Assembly: GCF_030440515.1 (NCBI RefSeq)
Contig: NZ_CP076543.1
Location: forward strand, 5,590,501 to 5,654,500
Source of the DNA: Streptomyces xanthophaeus
GTDB taxonomy: Bacteria; Actinomycetota; Actinomycetes; Streptomycetales; Streptomycetaceae
Reading direction: 5' to 3'
DNA length: 64,000 bases
The notes under the pieces were generated by a model. It was given only the letters and a program-made list of their open reading frames with translations. It was not told the DNA's origin and searched no databases. Position numbers and translations under genes: made by a program. This document shows positions 6,976 through 15,125 of the stretch, one piece after another (position 1 is the stretch's first letter; every line of letters begins with the position of its first letter).

Positions 6976-7620
6976 ATGGGCGAGCTCGCGTGGGGTGGGT
7001 TGGTCGTGGCCGTGGTCGCCGTGGCGCTGGCGCTGATGGAGCGATCCCTCGGAGTGGGATTCGAGCGGAAACGGGACGAGGAGCGGGTGCGGCTGCTCGC
7101 GCACCTCGCCGAGCCGGGCGAGGCCGACAGGCCGTCCGCCGTGCCCGGCGGGGGGAAGTTCCAGGACGTCGGCGGGATCCAGCACCCCACGGCGCAGCTC
7201 GGTGACCGGCGGGACGACTTCACGCCGATCCTCGTGGAGTACTACGCCTACGGGCTGACCCAGGCGCGCAGCAGCTTCGCGACCAGCCAGCGGTTCGCCG
7301 GGGTCGGGGCGGCGATCCTGCTCTTCGGGGTCGGGCTGGCCGTCTGGAAGGCCGAGGGCGGCGGGGAGCTCTACCTGGGGATCGTCACGAGCTCGGCGGG
7401 GCTGGTCACCACCTTGATCGGGCAGCTCTTCCACCGGCGGGCCGATATCGCGCTCAAGCACATGGCCGACCAGACCGCCTCGCTGCGGGACGACCGTCGG
7501 GCCGCCGAGACGACCCAGCAGGCCATCGAGCTGCTGGACACGGTCGAGGACCCGGGGCTCAGGGCCCGCCTCCAAGCCGGTTTGATCATGAAACTTTCCG
7601 GGGCCGAGCTGCCCCGGTAG
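6976..7620 (+). CDS. TRADD-N-associated-type two-TM membrane protein
   Basis: This is a 214-residue protein. Residues 4-22 form an N-terminal membrane helix. The middle has 'FTPILVEYYAYGLTQARSSFATSQRF', then two hydrophobic segments (about residues 113-130 and 138-155) split by a short loop, then a long amphipathic helix with 'FHRRADIALKHMADQTASLRDDRRA'. This pattern matches the TRADD-N-associated two-TM domain, known from NTPase-centred conflict and cell-death-like systems, where it acts as a membrane-perturbing effector. Here it is alone, with no NLR-type ATPase or protease next to it, so an effector role is only inference. The ATG at 6976 has GGGGG directly upstream rather than well spaced, so the start is uncertain. 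Confidence 0.65.
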   Translation: MGELAWGGLVVAVVAVALALMERSLGVGFERKRDEERVRLLAHLAEPGEADRPSAVPGGGKFQDVGGIQHPTAQLGDRRDDFTPILVEYYAYGLTQARSSFATSQRFAGVGAAILLFGVGLAVWKAEGGGELYLGIVTSSAGLVTTLIGQLFHRRADIALKHMADQTASLRDDRRAAETTQQAIELLDTVEDPGLRARLQAGLIMKLSGAELPR

Positions 7621-7635
7621 CGGGATAGTAGGGGT

Positions 7636-7860
7636 ATGTGCCGTTCCATTAAGACCCTGCGCCCGCCCGCCATCCCCGAGAAGGCGACCGAGGAAGAGAT
7701 CCGTGCCGCCGCCCTGCAGTACGTACGGAAGGTGTCCGGGTTCCGGGTGCCCGCCGCGCACAACCGCGAGGTGTTCGAGGCGGCGGTGGACGCCGTCGCC
7801 GAGGCCACCGCGGCGCTGCTCGACGGGGTGCACGTACGGGGGCAGGCCGCCCCGGCGTGA
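7636..7860 (+). CDS. DUF2277 family protein
   Basis: This 74-residue protein opens MCRSIKTLRPP and contains 'TEEEIRAAALQYVRKVSGF' and 'NREVFEAAVDAVAEATAALL'. Together these are diagnostic of the DUF2277 family: a conserved MCR-N/S-IK-L-R start and an RKVSG(F/Y) centre. The protein is small and soluble, helical, and conserved across many bacteria without a known function. It follows the TM protein by only 15 bases and may be co-transcribed with it. Its start carries a GGGGT-type weak ribosome-binding site. Confidence 0.85.
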   Translation: MCRSIKTLRPPAIPEKATEEEIRAAALQYVRKVSGFRVPAAHNREVFEAAVDAVAEATAALLDGVHVRGQAAPA

Positions 7861-7872
7861 CCCCGGCGAGGG

Positions 7873-8382
7873 TTACGAGGCCGCCGTGCGGCGGCGCATC
7901 ACCCACACTCCTGCGCCCAGCGCGCCCGCGGCGAGGGCGCTGCCCACGGCGATCTGCCCGGGGCTCATCGAACCGATGCTGCCGCCCGTCCCGCCACGCG
8001 CCGCACCCGTGGTGACCTGCAGCGATACGGTGGTGCGCTCGCCGCCGGGGCCGCCGCACTCGAAGTCCACGCGGTGCGTGCCCGTGTTGGCGTTGTTGAA
8101 GACGGTGGCGGTGCCGATGAGGTTGGTGGCCGCCGGGTTGCCCGCGGTCAGCCGGACCTCGCCGAAGGCGGTCGACGTGACCCGGGCGACCTGAGTCCCG
8201 CAGCCCGTGACGTTGAGCGCGACCCGGCCGCCCGGGGCGACAGCGCTGGGCGAGACGGTGGCGGAGGGGTAGGCGTACGCGAGTGTGGCGGGCGCGGCGG
8301 CAGCGGCGATGAGCGTCGCGGCCGCGACGGTCATCAGGCGGCGCGCCGTGGCGGGCGGTGCGGCGGGCGGTTTGGCGGGCAT
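7873..8382 (-). CDS. Secreted, membrane-anchored protein
   Basis: This is a 169-residue protein with an N-terminal signal sequence (RRLMTVAAATLIAAAAAPATLAYA, about residues 15-38). The extracellular domain of about 90 residues begins YPSATVSPSAVAPGGRVALNVTGCG, with a Cys pair typical of small Ig-like beta-sandwich surface domains of Streptomyces. A C-terminal membrane helix (QIAVGSALAAGALGAGVWVM) ends in RRRTAAS. The layout means it is displayed on the outside of the cell and anchored by its C-terminus. No LPXTG sortase motif is present. The ATG at 8382 has GAGGAG about six bases upstream. The ligand is unknown. The start lies about 170 bases from the end of the DedA gene, so it may be transcribed separately. 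Confidence 0.7.
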   Translation of the reverse strand: MPAKPPAAPPATARRLMTVAAATLIAAAAAPATLAYAYPSATVSPSAVAPGGRVALNVTGCGTQVARVTSTAFGEVRLTAGNPAATNLIGTATVFNNANTGTHRVDFECGGPGGERTTVSLQVTTGAARGGTGGSIGSMSPGQIAVGSALAAGALGAGVWVMRRRTAAS

Positions 8383-8554
8383 GGAGAGGACTCCTCGGCT
8401 CGTCGAAACGGCGCGGCCAGGCCACTGATGTGACGCGGATTCGGTTGCGCACCGTGCTGTGGACGCTAGGAGCCCGGCCCGGGGGCGGCGATCGGGGCCG
8501 GGTGAACGGGTGAGCCACTGCTCCGCCCGGGGGAGCCGAGTCGTGCCGGACGGC

Positions 8555-9187
8555 CTACGCCGTCGCCGCGGTCGCCTCCGGGCGGCGGACGAGGAAGGCC
8601 GCCAGGGCGCCCGCGGCGAAGAGGGCGACCACCGACAGGGCGGTACCGAGCCACTGGGTGCCCAGCCACTGCGTACCGAAGTAGCCGAGGGCCACGCTGT
8701 AACCGGCCCAGGCCATGCCCGCCAGGACCGACCAGGGCAGGAACTCCGCCACCTTGCGCTGGGTCTTGCCCGCACCCAGCGACACCACCGAGCGTCCCGC
8801 CGGGGCGAAGCGGGCGATGACCACCAGGGCGCCGCCGCCGCGTGCCAGGGCTGTACCGAGGCGCTCGTGGGCCCGGGTCAGCCGCCGGGAGCGGGCGATG
8901 GCCCGGTCCAGCCGGGCTCCGCCGCGCCGGCCCAGCCGGTACGCGGCCATGTCGCCCAGCACCGAGGCGGTCGTGGCGATCACGAGCAGGAGCAGGATGT
9001 CCGGCACCTGTTCAGGCACCGGCACGGGCACCGGGCCGGCCGCCCCGGCGGCCGCCGCGGCCGCCGCCGCGGTGATCACCAGGACTCCGCTCGGGAGCAC
9101 CGGGAGGAAGACGTCGAGCACGATGGAGACCGCCACGAGGGCGTAGATCCATGGGCTGGCGGTCAGCGATCCCAGCGTCTCAAACAA
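8555..9187 (-). CDS. DedA/SNARE-associated family membrane protein
   Basis: This is a 210-residue polytopic membrane protein. The central 'RLGRRGGARLDRAI' loop followed by 'VIARFAPAGRSVVSLGAGKTQ' and 'FLPWSVLAGMAWAGYSVALGYFG' is the DedA (SNARE_assoc) signature, in which conserved Arg and Gly residues form a re-entrant loop. The family is linked to phospholipid (undecaprenyl phosphate or phosphatidylethanolamine) flipping across the membrane. I place the start at a TTG (9187), with GGGGAG about seven bases upstream, since earlier in-frame codons lack such a signal. This gives MFETLGSLT as the N-terminus. A duplicated FGTQWLGTQWLG stretch sits near residue 180. Confidence 0.75.
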   Translation of the reverse strand: MFETLGSLTASPWIYALVAVSIVLDVFLPVLPSGVLVITAAAAAAAAGAAGPVPVPVPEQVPDILLLLVIATTASVLGDMAAYRLGRRGGARLDRAIARSRRLTRAHERLGTALARGGGALVVIARFAPAGRSVVSLGAGKTQRKVAEFLPWSVLAGMAWAGYSVALGYFGTQWLGTQWLGTALSVVALFAAGALAAFLVRRPEATAATA

Positions 9188-9450
9188 AGCGGGACTCCCC
9201 AGTCCGGTTGACGTGCTGCGACACGAAACGACATGAAGCGACACGAAGCGCCGCGACGTCGCGGGGAGCGGCAGGAGCGGCTTGACAGCCAGACAGCGTA
9301 CGCCCGGTGCCCACATCCCGGATGCCCGGGGCGCTCACCCGGTGCGCCCGCCGGGGACGGACGCCGGCCCAGGACGGACGCCTTCCCGCGGCGCCCTCCC
9401 AGGGCGCCTCCCCAGGACGACTCCCGCGCCGCCGGGGCCTGCCGCATCGC

Positions 9451-11109
9451 CTACTCCGCCGCCGTGAGATCCCGGTCCAGCACCGTCACCAGCACGGCCC
9501 CCTCGCGCTTCTTGCGCGCCTGGTCCAGTCGCAGCCGCGCCGTCCGCCCCGACAGAGCCAGCGTCATCAGCTGGTTCCCGAACCAGGGCCCACCCGAACG
9601 CCGCCAGTTCAGCGGCGGCCGCCCCGTCCGCCCGTGCAGGGAGAAACCGCGCCCCAGCCACCGCCCCGTCCGCGACCAGCCCAGCCGGAACCCCCACTTC
9701 ACCGCGGTATGGATGGAATTGTGAACCGGCGAGCACGTCAGCTGGAACACCCGTGCCGTACTCGGTATTCGAGGCTCGGCCACATACGCGTGATGCACGT
9801 CCCCGGACAGCACGCACACCGTCGCAGGCGCCCGCGGCCCCGTCCCCACCTCTTCGATCAGATCCGTCAGGGCCGCGAACGAGGCCGGGAACGCCGCCCA
9901 GTGCTCCAGATCGCTGCGCCGGCGCAGATCCTCCCCGATCCGCGCCCACCGAGGCCCCCGCTCCCCACGGCACAGCGCGGCGTTCCACGTCTCGGCATCG
10001 TGGATCAGCGGCGGCATCAGCCAGGGCAGCGAAGACCCGATCAGCAGATGGTCGTAACCCCCGTGCCCGGCCAGGGCGTTCTCCCGCAGCCACTGCTGCT
10101 CCGCCGGATCGAGCATCGCCCGCCCGTCCTCGGCCAGCACCCGCGCGGCCCGGGTATCCACCATCAGCAGCCGGGTCCGGCCGAAGTCGCGCCGGTAGCT
10201 CCAACGCACCGTGCCCGGATCGGCATCCGCCGCGGACGCGAAGGCCTGGAGTGCGTCCGTACCGTCAGGGGTCTGCCGTACCGCCTCGTACACCGCGTCG
10301 GCGGCCAGTTCGGCGGGGGAGAGATTGCCCAGGTGCTGGTACACCCAGTACGACATCAGCCCGCTGAGGACACGCTCGCGCCACCACGGCGTCGCCCGCA
10401 TCTCCGCCAGCCACGCCGCGCTCGTGTTCCAGTCGTCGATGACGTCGTGGTCGTCGAATATGTGCAGGCTGGGAACCGTCGACAGCAGCCAGCGGATCTC
10501 CGGGTCGAGCCAGGACTCGTAGTAGAGCCGGGTGTACTCCTCGTAGTCCGCGACCTGGGCACCCGGCGGCTCCCGCAGATCCCGCCGGGCCGCGAGCCAC
10601 TGCCGGGTCTCCCGGGACAGCGCATCCGCGTACACCTGGTCGCCGAGCAGCAGCAGGACGTCCGGGCGCACCGCCTCCGGATCGGCGGCCAGCCGCGCCG
10701 CGAGGGTGTCGAGCGCGTCCGCGCCGTGCGGTCCGTGCCGGCCGGCGGGCGGCGCGGCCTGCCGGCAGGAACCGAAGGTCACGCGCAGCCCGGGCGAAGG
10801 CCGGCCCGGGCCCGTCACGGCGGGAGCGGTGATCGTGCTCGGCGGGAAACCGCTCTCCGGCAGCGGCCACACCGGCCGTCCGTCGAGCAGCACCTCGTAC
10901 GCCGTGGTCGCGCCCGGGGTCAGACCGGTCACCGGCACCAGTGCGTAGTGGTGACCGGCTATCTGGAAGGTGCGCGCACTGCCGCCCGCCCCGTCCGCGC
11001 ACCGCACCTCGGCCGTGCACGGGCGGTCCGCCTCGACCCATATCGTGGCCGACCGGCCCGTGTCCCAGTCGACGTGGCGCAGCAGCGGCCCCAGACGCAG
11101 TCCGGCCAT
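9451..11109 (-). CDS. PhoD-like metallophosphatase (alkaline phosphatase D family)
   Basis: This 552-residue protein lacks the Tat signal of classical PhoD. The N-terminal 90 residues are an Ig-like PhoD_N domain (RHVDWDTGRSATIWVEADRPC). The catalytic part has 'VTFGSCRQAAPP', 'DVLLLLGDQVYADAL', 'HIFDDHDVIDDWN' and 'VCVLSGDVHHAYVAE', which supply the metal-binding Asp, His and Asn residues of the calcineurin-like PhoD fold. It likely hydrolyses phosphodiesters or phosphomonoesters. The missing signal peptide suggests a cytoplasmic role, as in other short-N-terminus actinobacterial paralogues. A strong GGAGGAGGGGG lies before the ATG. The gene stands alone. Confidence 0.85.
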   Translation of the reverse strand: MAGLRLGPLLRHVDWDTGRSATIWVEADRPCTAEVRCADGAGGSARTFQIAGHHYALVPVTGLTPGATTAYEVLLDGRPVWPLPESGFPPSTITAPAVTGPGRPSPGLRVTFGSCRQAAPPAGRHGPHGADALDTLAARLAADPEAVRPDVLLLLGDQVYADALSRETRQWLAARRDLREPPGAQVADYEEYTRLYYESWLDPEIRWLLSTVPSLHIFDDHDVIDDWNTSAAWLAEMRATPWWRERVLSGLMSYWVYQHLGNLSPAELAADAVYEAVRQTPDGTDALQAFASAADADPGTVRWSYRRDFGRTRLLMVDTRAARVLAEDGRAMLDPAEQQWLRENALAGHGGYDHLLIGSSLPWLMPPLIHDAETWNAALCRGERGPRWARIGEDLRRRSDLEHWAAFPASFAALTDLIEEVGTGPRAPATVCVLSGDVHHAYVAEPRIPSTARVFQLTCSPVHNSIHTAVKWGFRLGWSRTGRWLGRGFSLHGRTGRPPLNWRRSGGPWFGNQLMTLALSGRTARLRLDQARKKREGAVLVTVLDRDLTAAE

Positions 11110-11203
11110 GCAACTCCCCCTCCTCCGTAGCCCCTTCGATCACGGTACGACGGGTGGGGGGAGCCACGCCTCCCCCTGGCGGGGGAAAGATCGGCCGGCT
11201 GGG

Positions 11204-11857
11204 TCAGCAGCCGTTCAGGATGTTGACCAGGGCCGTCTTCTCGCCGGAGTCCATGCTCAGACCCCAGTACTGCTTCACGTTGACCCACATCCGTGCGTAC
11301 GTACAACGGTAGGCCGTCCGCGAGGGCAGCCATTTGCCGGGGTCGAGGTCGCCCTTGGCCTGGTTGACGTTGTCGGTGACCGCGATGAGCTGCGGGCGGG
11401 TGAGGTCGTTGGCGAACTGCTGGCGCTTGCTCGTGGTCCAGGAATTGGCACCGGAACGCCAGGCCTCGGCGAGCGGGACGACGTGGTCGATGTCGAGGTC
11501 GGAGGCGGCGGTCCAGGTGACGCCGTCGTACTCGGAGTACCAGCTTCCGCTCACCGCGGCGCAGGCGGAGTCCTGGACGACATTGACGCCGTCCCGCTTG
11601 AGGACGGTCTCGCGGGTGTTGCAGGCGCCCGAGACGGTGCTCCAGTGCGGGAAGAGGTCGCGGTTGTAGCCGCTGGTGGATCCCTCGGTCTTCGGGGTGA
11701 CCGTCGCCAGGTAGGCGCGGGCGGCCGAGGCGCTGATGGGGGCGGGCGGGGCGGCCTGGGCGGTGGGGGCGTTCAGGAGGGAGGTGAGCGCGGCGAGTGC
11801 GGCTGCTGACGCGAGCACGCCAATTCGACGCGCGTAGATGCTGGGTATGAGTGCCAT
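11204..11857 (-). CDS. Secreted HNH-type nuclease (DUF1524 family)
   Basis: This 217-residue protein starts at ATG 11857 after CAGGGAGC. A signal peptide covers residues 1-35 (GVLASAAALAALTSLLNAPTAQA). The catalytic block 'SDLDIDHVVPLAEAWRSGA' carries the His-containing beta-beta-alpha-metal motif, followed downstream by 'TDNVNQAKGDLDPGKWLPS', typical of the GmrSD/DUF1524 HNH superfamily. Two Cys residues near 'SGACNTRE' and 'DSACAA' and two near the C-terminus probably form disulfides. Secreted DUF1524 nucleases are common in Streptomyces and degrade extracellular DNA. There is no immunity-like partner next to it, so nutrient scavenging is more likely than toxin use. The stop is 93 bases from the PhoD start. 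Confidence 0.85.
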   Translation of the reverse strand: MALIPSIYARRIGVLASAAALAALTSLLNAPTAQAAPPAPISASAARAYLATVTPKTEGSTSGYNRDLFPHWSTVSGACNTRETVLKRDGVNVVQDSACAAVSGSWYSEYDGVTWTAASDLDIDHVVPLAEAWRSGANSWTTSKRQQFANDLTRPQLIAVTDNVNQAKGDLDPGKWLPSRTAYRCTYARMWVNVKQYWGLSMDSGEKTALVNILNGC

Positions 11858-12181
11858 GAGGGGCTCCCTGGGTGCGGGGGGTGCGGCCGTGCGGCCCCGG
11901 CGGGGCGTGGCCATGGTCGTGGCGCCGGATGTCGCTGGGGTGGGCGCCAGGTGACAGCCTGGCGACATGAGCACGTCACATCAAGTCACCCAACGCTCCT
12001 GATTTAAACGGAGGTTGAGATTCCGAAGGGAGTGGGTGCGGCAAGGATGGTCGGCCGCGCCCAGGTCAGAGCAGGGACAAGGCAGGCCGGAGGCGGGAAG
12101 CGGGCGGCAGCAGCGCGGGGCGGGGGCGGGACCAAAGACCTATTCCGGCCGGTCGCGGGCGTCGCGTACTCTGTTCTGAGC
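11858..12181. other. Intergenic region between divergent genes
   Basis: This stretch holds the upstream region of the nuclease gene (minus strand) and the promoter region of the riboswitch transcript (plus strand). A CGCGTACTCT stretch near 12164-12173 is a possible -10 element. No protein-coding region is convincing. Confidence 0.35.
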
Positions 12182-12290
12182 AGAAGGGGAGTAGCTCTTC
12201 GCCGGACCGTCGACATACTGCTGGGTCACACCAGCCGGCGCCCGGAGGCAGGACGCGGACAGCGACCGGCCAGCGAGACCTTCGGCCGCA
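12182..12290 (+). promoter_or_regulatory. yybP-ykoY (Mn2+) riboswitch
   Basis: The leader contains GGGGAGTAGC (12186-12195), CCGTCGACATACTG (12208-12221) and GCGAGACCTTCGGC, in the order and spacing of the yybP-ykoY riboswitch class. Its conserved blocks are GGGGAGUAGC, GUCGACAUAC and GCAAGACC. This class senses Mn2+ and switches on exporters. It lies about 140 bases upstream of a UPF0016 (MneP/GDT1-type) exporter gene, a known partner of this riboswitch. The 3' boundary is approximate. Confidence 0.85.
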
Positions 12291-12426
12291 GTGTCCTGTT
12301 CAGCGCAGGCGCGTTTCGTACGCGCACGCGCAAGCCAGGGCGCCGCCGAGCCGAAGCGACCCCTGACACACCCCAGGTCTCTCGGTCCCGATGGCGCCCT
12401 GCCCGACCGATCGAGGTTTCACCCCC

Positions 12427-13008
12427 GTGTTCAGCTTCAGCATCACGGCGATCGCCTTCGGCGTCGTCTTCCTTGCCGAACTCCCCGACAAGACGGCCCT
12501 CGCCGGCCTGATGCTCGGCACGCGTTACCGCGCCTCCTACGTCTTCGCGGGCGTCGCAGCCGCCTTCGCCGTACACGTCGCACTCGCCATCGCCGCAGGC
12601 AGCGTCCTCACGCTGCTCCCGCACCGGCTCGTCCAGGCCGTCGTCGGCATCCTCTTCCTCCTGGGCGCGGCCATGCTGCTCCTGAAGAAGGACGACGGGG
12701 ACGAGGAGGTCAAGCCGCCCGCCGACCAGTCCTTCTGGAAGGTCTCCGGGGCGGGCTTCATGCTGATCCTGGTGGCGGAGTTCGGCGACCTGACCCAGAT
12801 CATGACCGCCAACCTCGCCGCCCGTTACGACGACCCCGTCTCGGTCGGCATCGGCGCCGTCCTCGCCCTGTGGGCGGTCGCCGGCATCGGCATCCTGGGC
12901 GGGCGCACCCTGATGAAGTACGTGCCGCTGCGACTGATCACCAAGATCGCGGCTGCCGTCATGGCGGCACTGGCCGCGTTCTCGCTCTACGAGGCGATCG
13001 CGGGCTGA
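12427..13008 (+). CDS. UPF0016/TMEM165-GDT1 family Mn2+ (Ca2+) exporter
   Basis: This 193-residue, six-helix membrane protein starts at GTG 12427. It has the duplicated motif of the UPF0016 (TMEM165/GDT1) family: 'AELPDKTALAGLMLGTRYR' in the first half and 'AEFGDLTQIMTANLAARY' in the second. In each half the E-x-(G/P)-D-(K/L)-T box builds the cation site. A charged cytoplasmic loop (LKKDDGDEEVKPP) joins the halves. The family exports Mn2+ or exchanges cations for protons. The yybP-ykoY riboswitch in its leader predicts that high manganese turns it on. The next gene is separated by about 50 bases. Confidence 0.85.
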   Translation: MFSFSITAIAFGVVFLAELPDKTALAGLMLGTRYRASYVFAGVAAAFAVHVALAIAAGSVLTLLPHRLVQAVVGILFLLGAAMLLLKKDDGDEEVKPPADQSFWKVSGAGFMLILVAEFGDLTQIMTANLAARYDDPVSVGIGAVLALWAVAGIGILGGRTLMKYVPLRLITKIAAAVMAALAAFSLYEAIAG

Positions 13009-13060
13009 CGCGCCGGAGGTGCGGGCCACGGCGGCGGATATTTCCTTGCGGGGAGGCGAT

Positions 13061-13741
13061 GTGCAGGTCACGCTCGTGCGCGTGACAGACGCCTCCGCCT
13101 CCTCCGCCCCCTCCGGCCCCACCGGCCCCGCCGTCGAGCCCGCATCCCGACCCGCGTCCCGACCCGCGTCCGCGCCGGTGTCCGCCGAGGACCGTCAGTT
13201 CGGCTGGTCCAACATGTTCGTCCACCCCGACGAGGACACCCGGACCGACGGCGGGTTCCAGGGCGAGCGCGCCGTACTCGCCGGCTACCTGCGCGACCAG
13301 CGCCTGACCCTGGAACTCAAGTGCGCGGGCCTCGACGCGGAGGCCCTGGCGCGGCGCTCGGTGGAACCCTCCAACCTGTCCCTGCTGGGACTCGTACGCC
13401 ACCTCGCGGGCGTCGAGCAGTACTGGTTCCGGCAGGTCATGGCGGGCCAGGAGATACGCCGGCACTACCGCTCGGAGGAGGACCGCGCGGGGGAGTTCAC
13501 CGGGGCAGTGGCCGACCCGGAGGTGGTCGCGGAGGCATGGGCCACCTGGCGCGCCGAAGTCGCCTTCGCGGAACAACTGGTCGCGGAGGCCACCAGCCTG
13601 GACGTCACGGGTGACAGCGGACACGGCGACGAGCCGATGGAGCTCCGCGAGGTCCTGGTCCACATGATCGAGGAGTACGCGCGCCACAACGGCCACGCGG
13701 ACTTCCTGCGGGAACGCATCGACGGGCGAGTGGGGCAGTAG
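13061..13741 (+). CDS. DinB-family protein (DUF664)
   Basis: This 226-residue protein starts at GTG 13061, with GGGAGG eight bases upstream. The first 45 residues are a low-complexity Ala/Ser/Pro/Arg tail. The folded part begins around 'EDTRTDGGFQGERAVLAGYLRDQRLTLELKCAGLD' and carries 'VRHLAGVEQYWFRQVM' and 'HMIEEYARHNGHADFLRERIDG'. These supply the His ligands of the metal-binding four-helix DinB/DUF664 fold. Actinobacterial members include mycothiol- and bacillithiol-dependent enzymes, so a thiol-transferase role is possible but not shown. It begins 52 bases after the exporter gene and may read through from it. Confidence 0.8.
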   Translation: MQVTLVRVTDASASSAPSGPTGPAVEPASRPASRPASAPVSAEDRQFGWSNMFVHPDEDTRTDGGFQGERAVLAGYLRDQRLTLELKCAGLDAEALARRSVEPSNLSLLGLVRHLAGVEQYWFRQVMAGQEIRRHYRSEEDRAGEFTGAVADPEVVAEAWATWRAEVAFAEQLVAEATSLDVTGDSGHGDEPMELREVLVHMIEEYARHNGHADFLRERIDGRVGQ

Positions 13742-13811
13742 GGGGCTCGGGGGGCGGGAGGCGCGGCGGGGGCTTCGGTGGGCGGGAGCCGCTGGGGCGG
13801 TATCAGGGATG

Positions 13812-14967
13812 TGTATGGGGGTTTCCCGTCAGTCCCATCGTCCCTCCGTGTCGGGCCGGTCCCTCAAGGGCGCTCCTCCTTCGTCGTCGCGTCGCTTCGC
13901 GATGTCGCTGCGCTCCACCCTTGACCGACCGTCCCGCCCCGGAGAAACGAAAGACTGCCGGGAAGCCCCCAAAGGAACGGGCCGGGAGATCAAGACAGGG
14001 ACGGGCGGCCAGAGATGCGCGAGGAGATCCCGGCCGGCACGACCAAGAGACGGGGCCCATCGAGAGTAGGGCCCGTGTCGGGGGAGGCGCGCCCGATCGC
14101 TACGCGCTCCTGACGCCTCAGCGTCTCCATCCCGTCCTGGGCTGGACATAGGCCGCCCACGGCCCCGGTCCTACGCTTGCCATGCGTCCGACGACTGCCT
14201 GTGGTCGGCCACAGGCCGCCCCAGATCGCTACGCGCTTCTCCACGACCGCGACCGGCGCCCGTCAGTCGCTGAGGAGACGGGCGGACGGCCGGAAGCTCG
14301 GCTATTCCGTCGTAAAGCCGGGTCAGCGCACACATGGCACCACAAACCCACCCTAAAACAGGGGTGATTGGGGCAAACCGTCGGCCTTTCGGGTCGCCTA
14401 CTTGCGCTGACCCGCATCTAGGACGAAATAGCCGCTGTCCCACCCTTCTGCACCCCAGTCGGCCGTCGGGTGCCTCCCAAGTGGAGCGCCCAAGGGTCGT
14501 GGGAGGGTGATGGCCGGCCGTCGGACGCATGTCGAGCGTCGCACCGGTCCCTTGGGCGGCTTATCAACAGCCACAGACGGGCGTCGGGCGCCGTCGGTGA
14601 GAAACGCCTGAGCTCTTGGGCGGCCTATGTCCAGCCCGAGACGAGGTGGCGACGCTGAGAGATGAGGAGCGCGTAGCGATCGGGTGCGCTTCCCCCGACC
14701 CGGGCCCTGGTCTGTGATGGGCCCCGTCTCGCGGACGTGGTTCTTTGCGCCCGACCCGCCCGAAGGTCTCTGATGTGCCCGTCCCTGTCTTGATCGCCCG
14801 GCCCGTTCCTTTGGGGGCTTCCCGGCAGTCTTTCGTTTCTCCGGGGCGGGACGGTCGGTCAAGGGTGGAGCGCAGCGACATCGCGTAGCGACGCGACCGT
14901 AGGGAGCGCCCTTGAGGGACCGGCCCGGCACGGAGGGACGATGGGACTGACGGGAAACCCCCATACG
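13812..14967. repeat. About 1.15-kb imperfect palindrome with no gene
   Basis: The left arm (about 13812-14165) and right arm (about 14607-14967) are inverted copies of each other, with long identical stretches and a few indels. Identical stretches begin TATGGGGGTTTCCCGTCAG and continue through the terminator-like CCGGGAAGCCCCCAAAGG and the block GATCGCTACGCGCTCC. Between the arms, further inverted matches (TGCGTCCGACG; GGCTATT.CGTC; GGGTCAGCGCA / TGCGCTGACCC) continue inward to a loop around 14332-14402. No open frame in it has coding character. It separates the DinB-like gene from the HAD gene. Confidence 0.85.
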
Positions 14968-15125
14968 CCACTCTGATTCCGGTCGAGTGGATCCCGCCTG
15001 GCGAAGCCCCCGCCGTACTTTCCGGATCCCGCCCGCCCGGCTCCCGCCCACCGAAGCCTCGCCCCGCCCTCCCGGCCCCGCCCCGCCAGCGCCCGTAGGC
15101 CTGGTGGTGACCGGCGGGTCTGGCG

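Noticed and set aside
9307..11130. 607-residue open frame opposite the PhoD-like gene
   Set aside because: It is Arg/Pro/His-rich with no domain, while the other strand encodes a complete PhoD-like phosphatase.
13812..14967. rRNA or IS transposase remnant
   Set aside because: No ribosomal RNA signature and no transposase-like open frame are present, so it is described only as a palindromic repeat.
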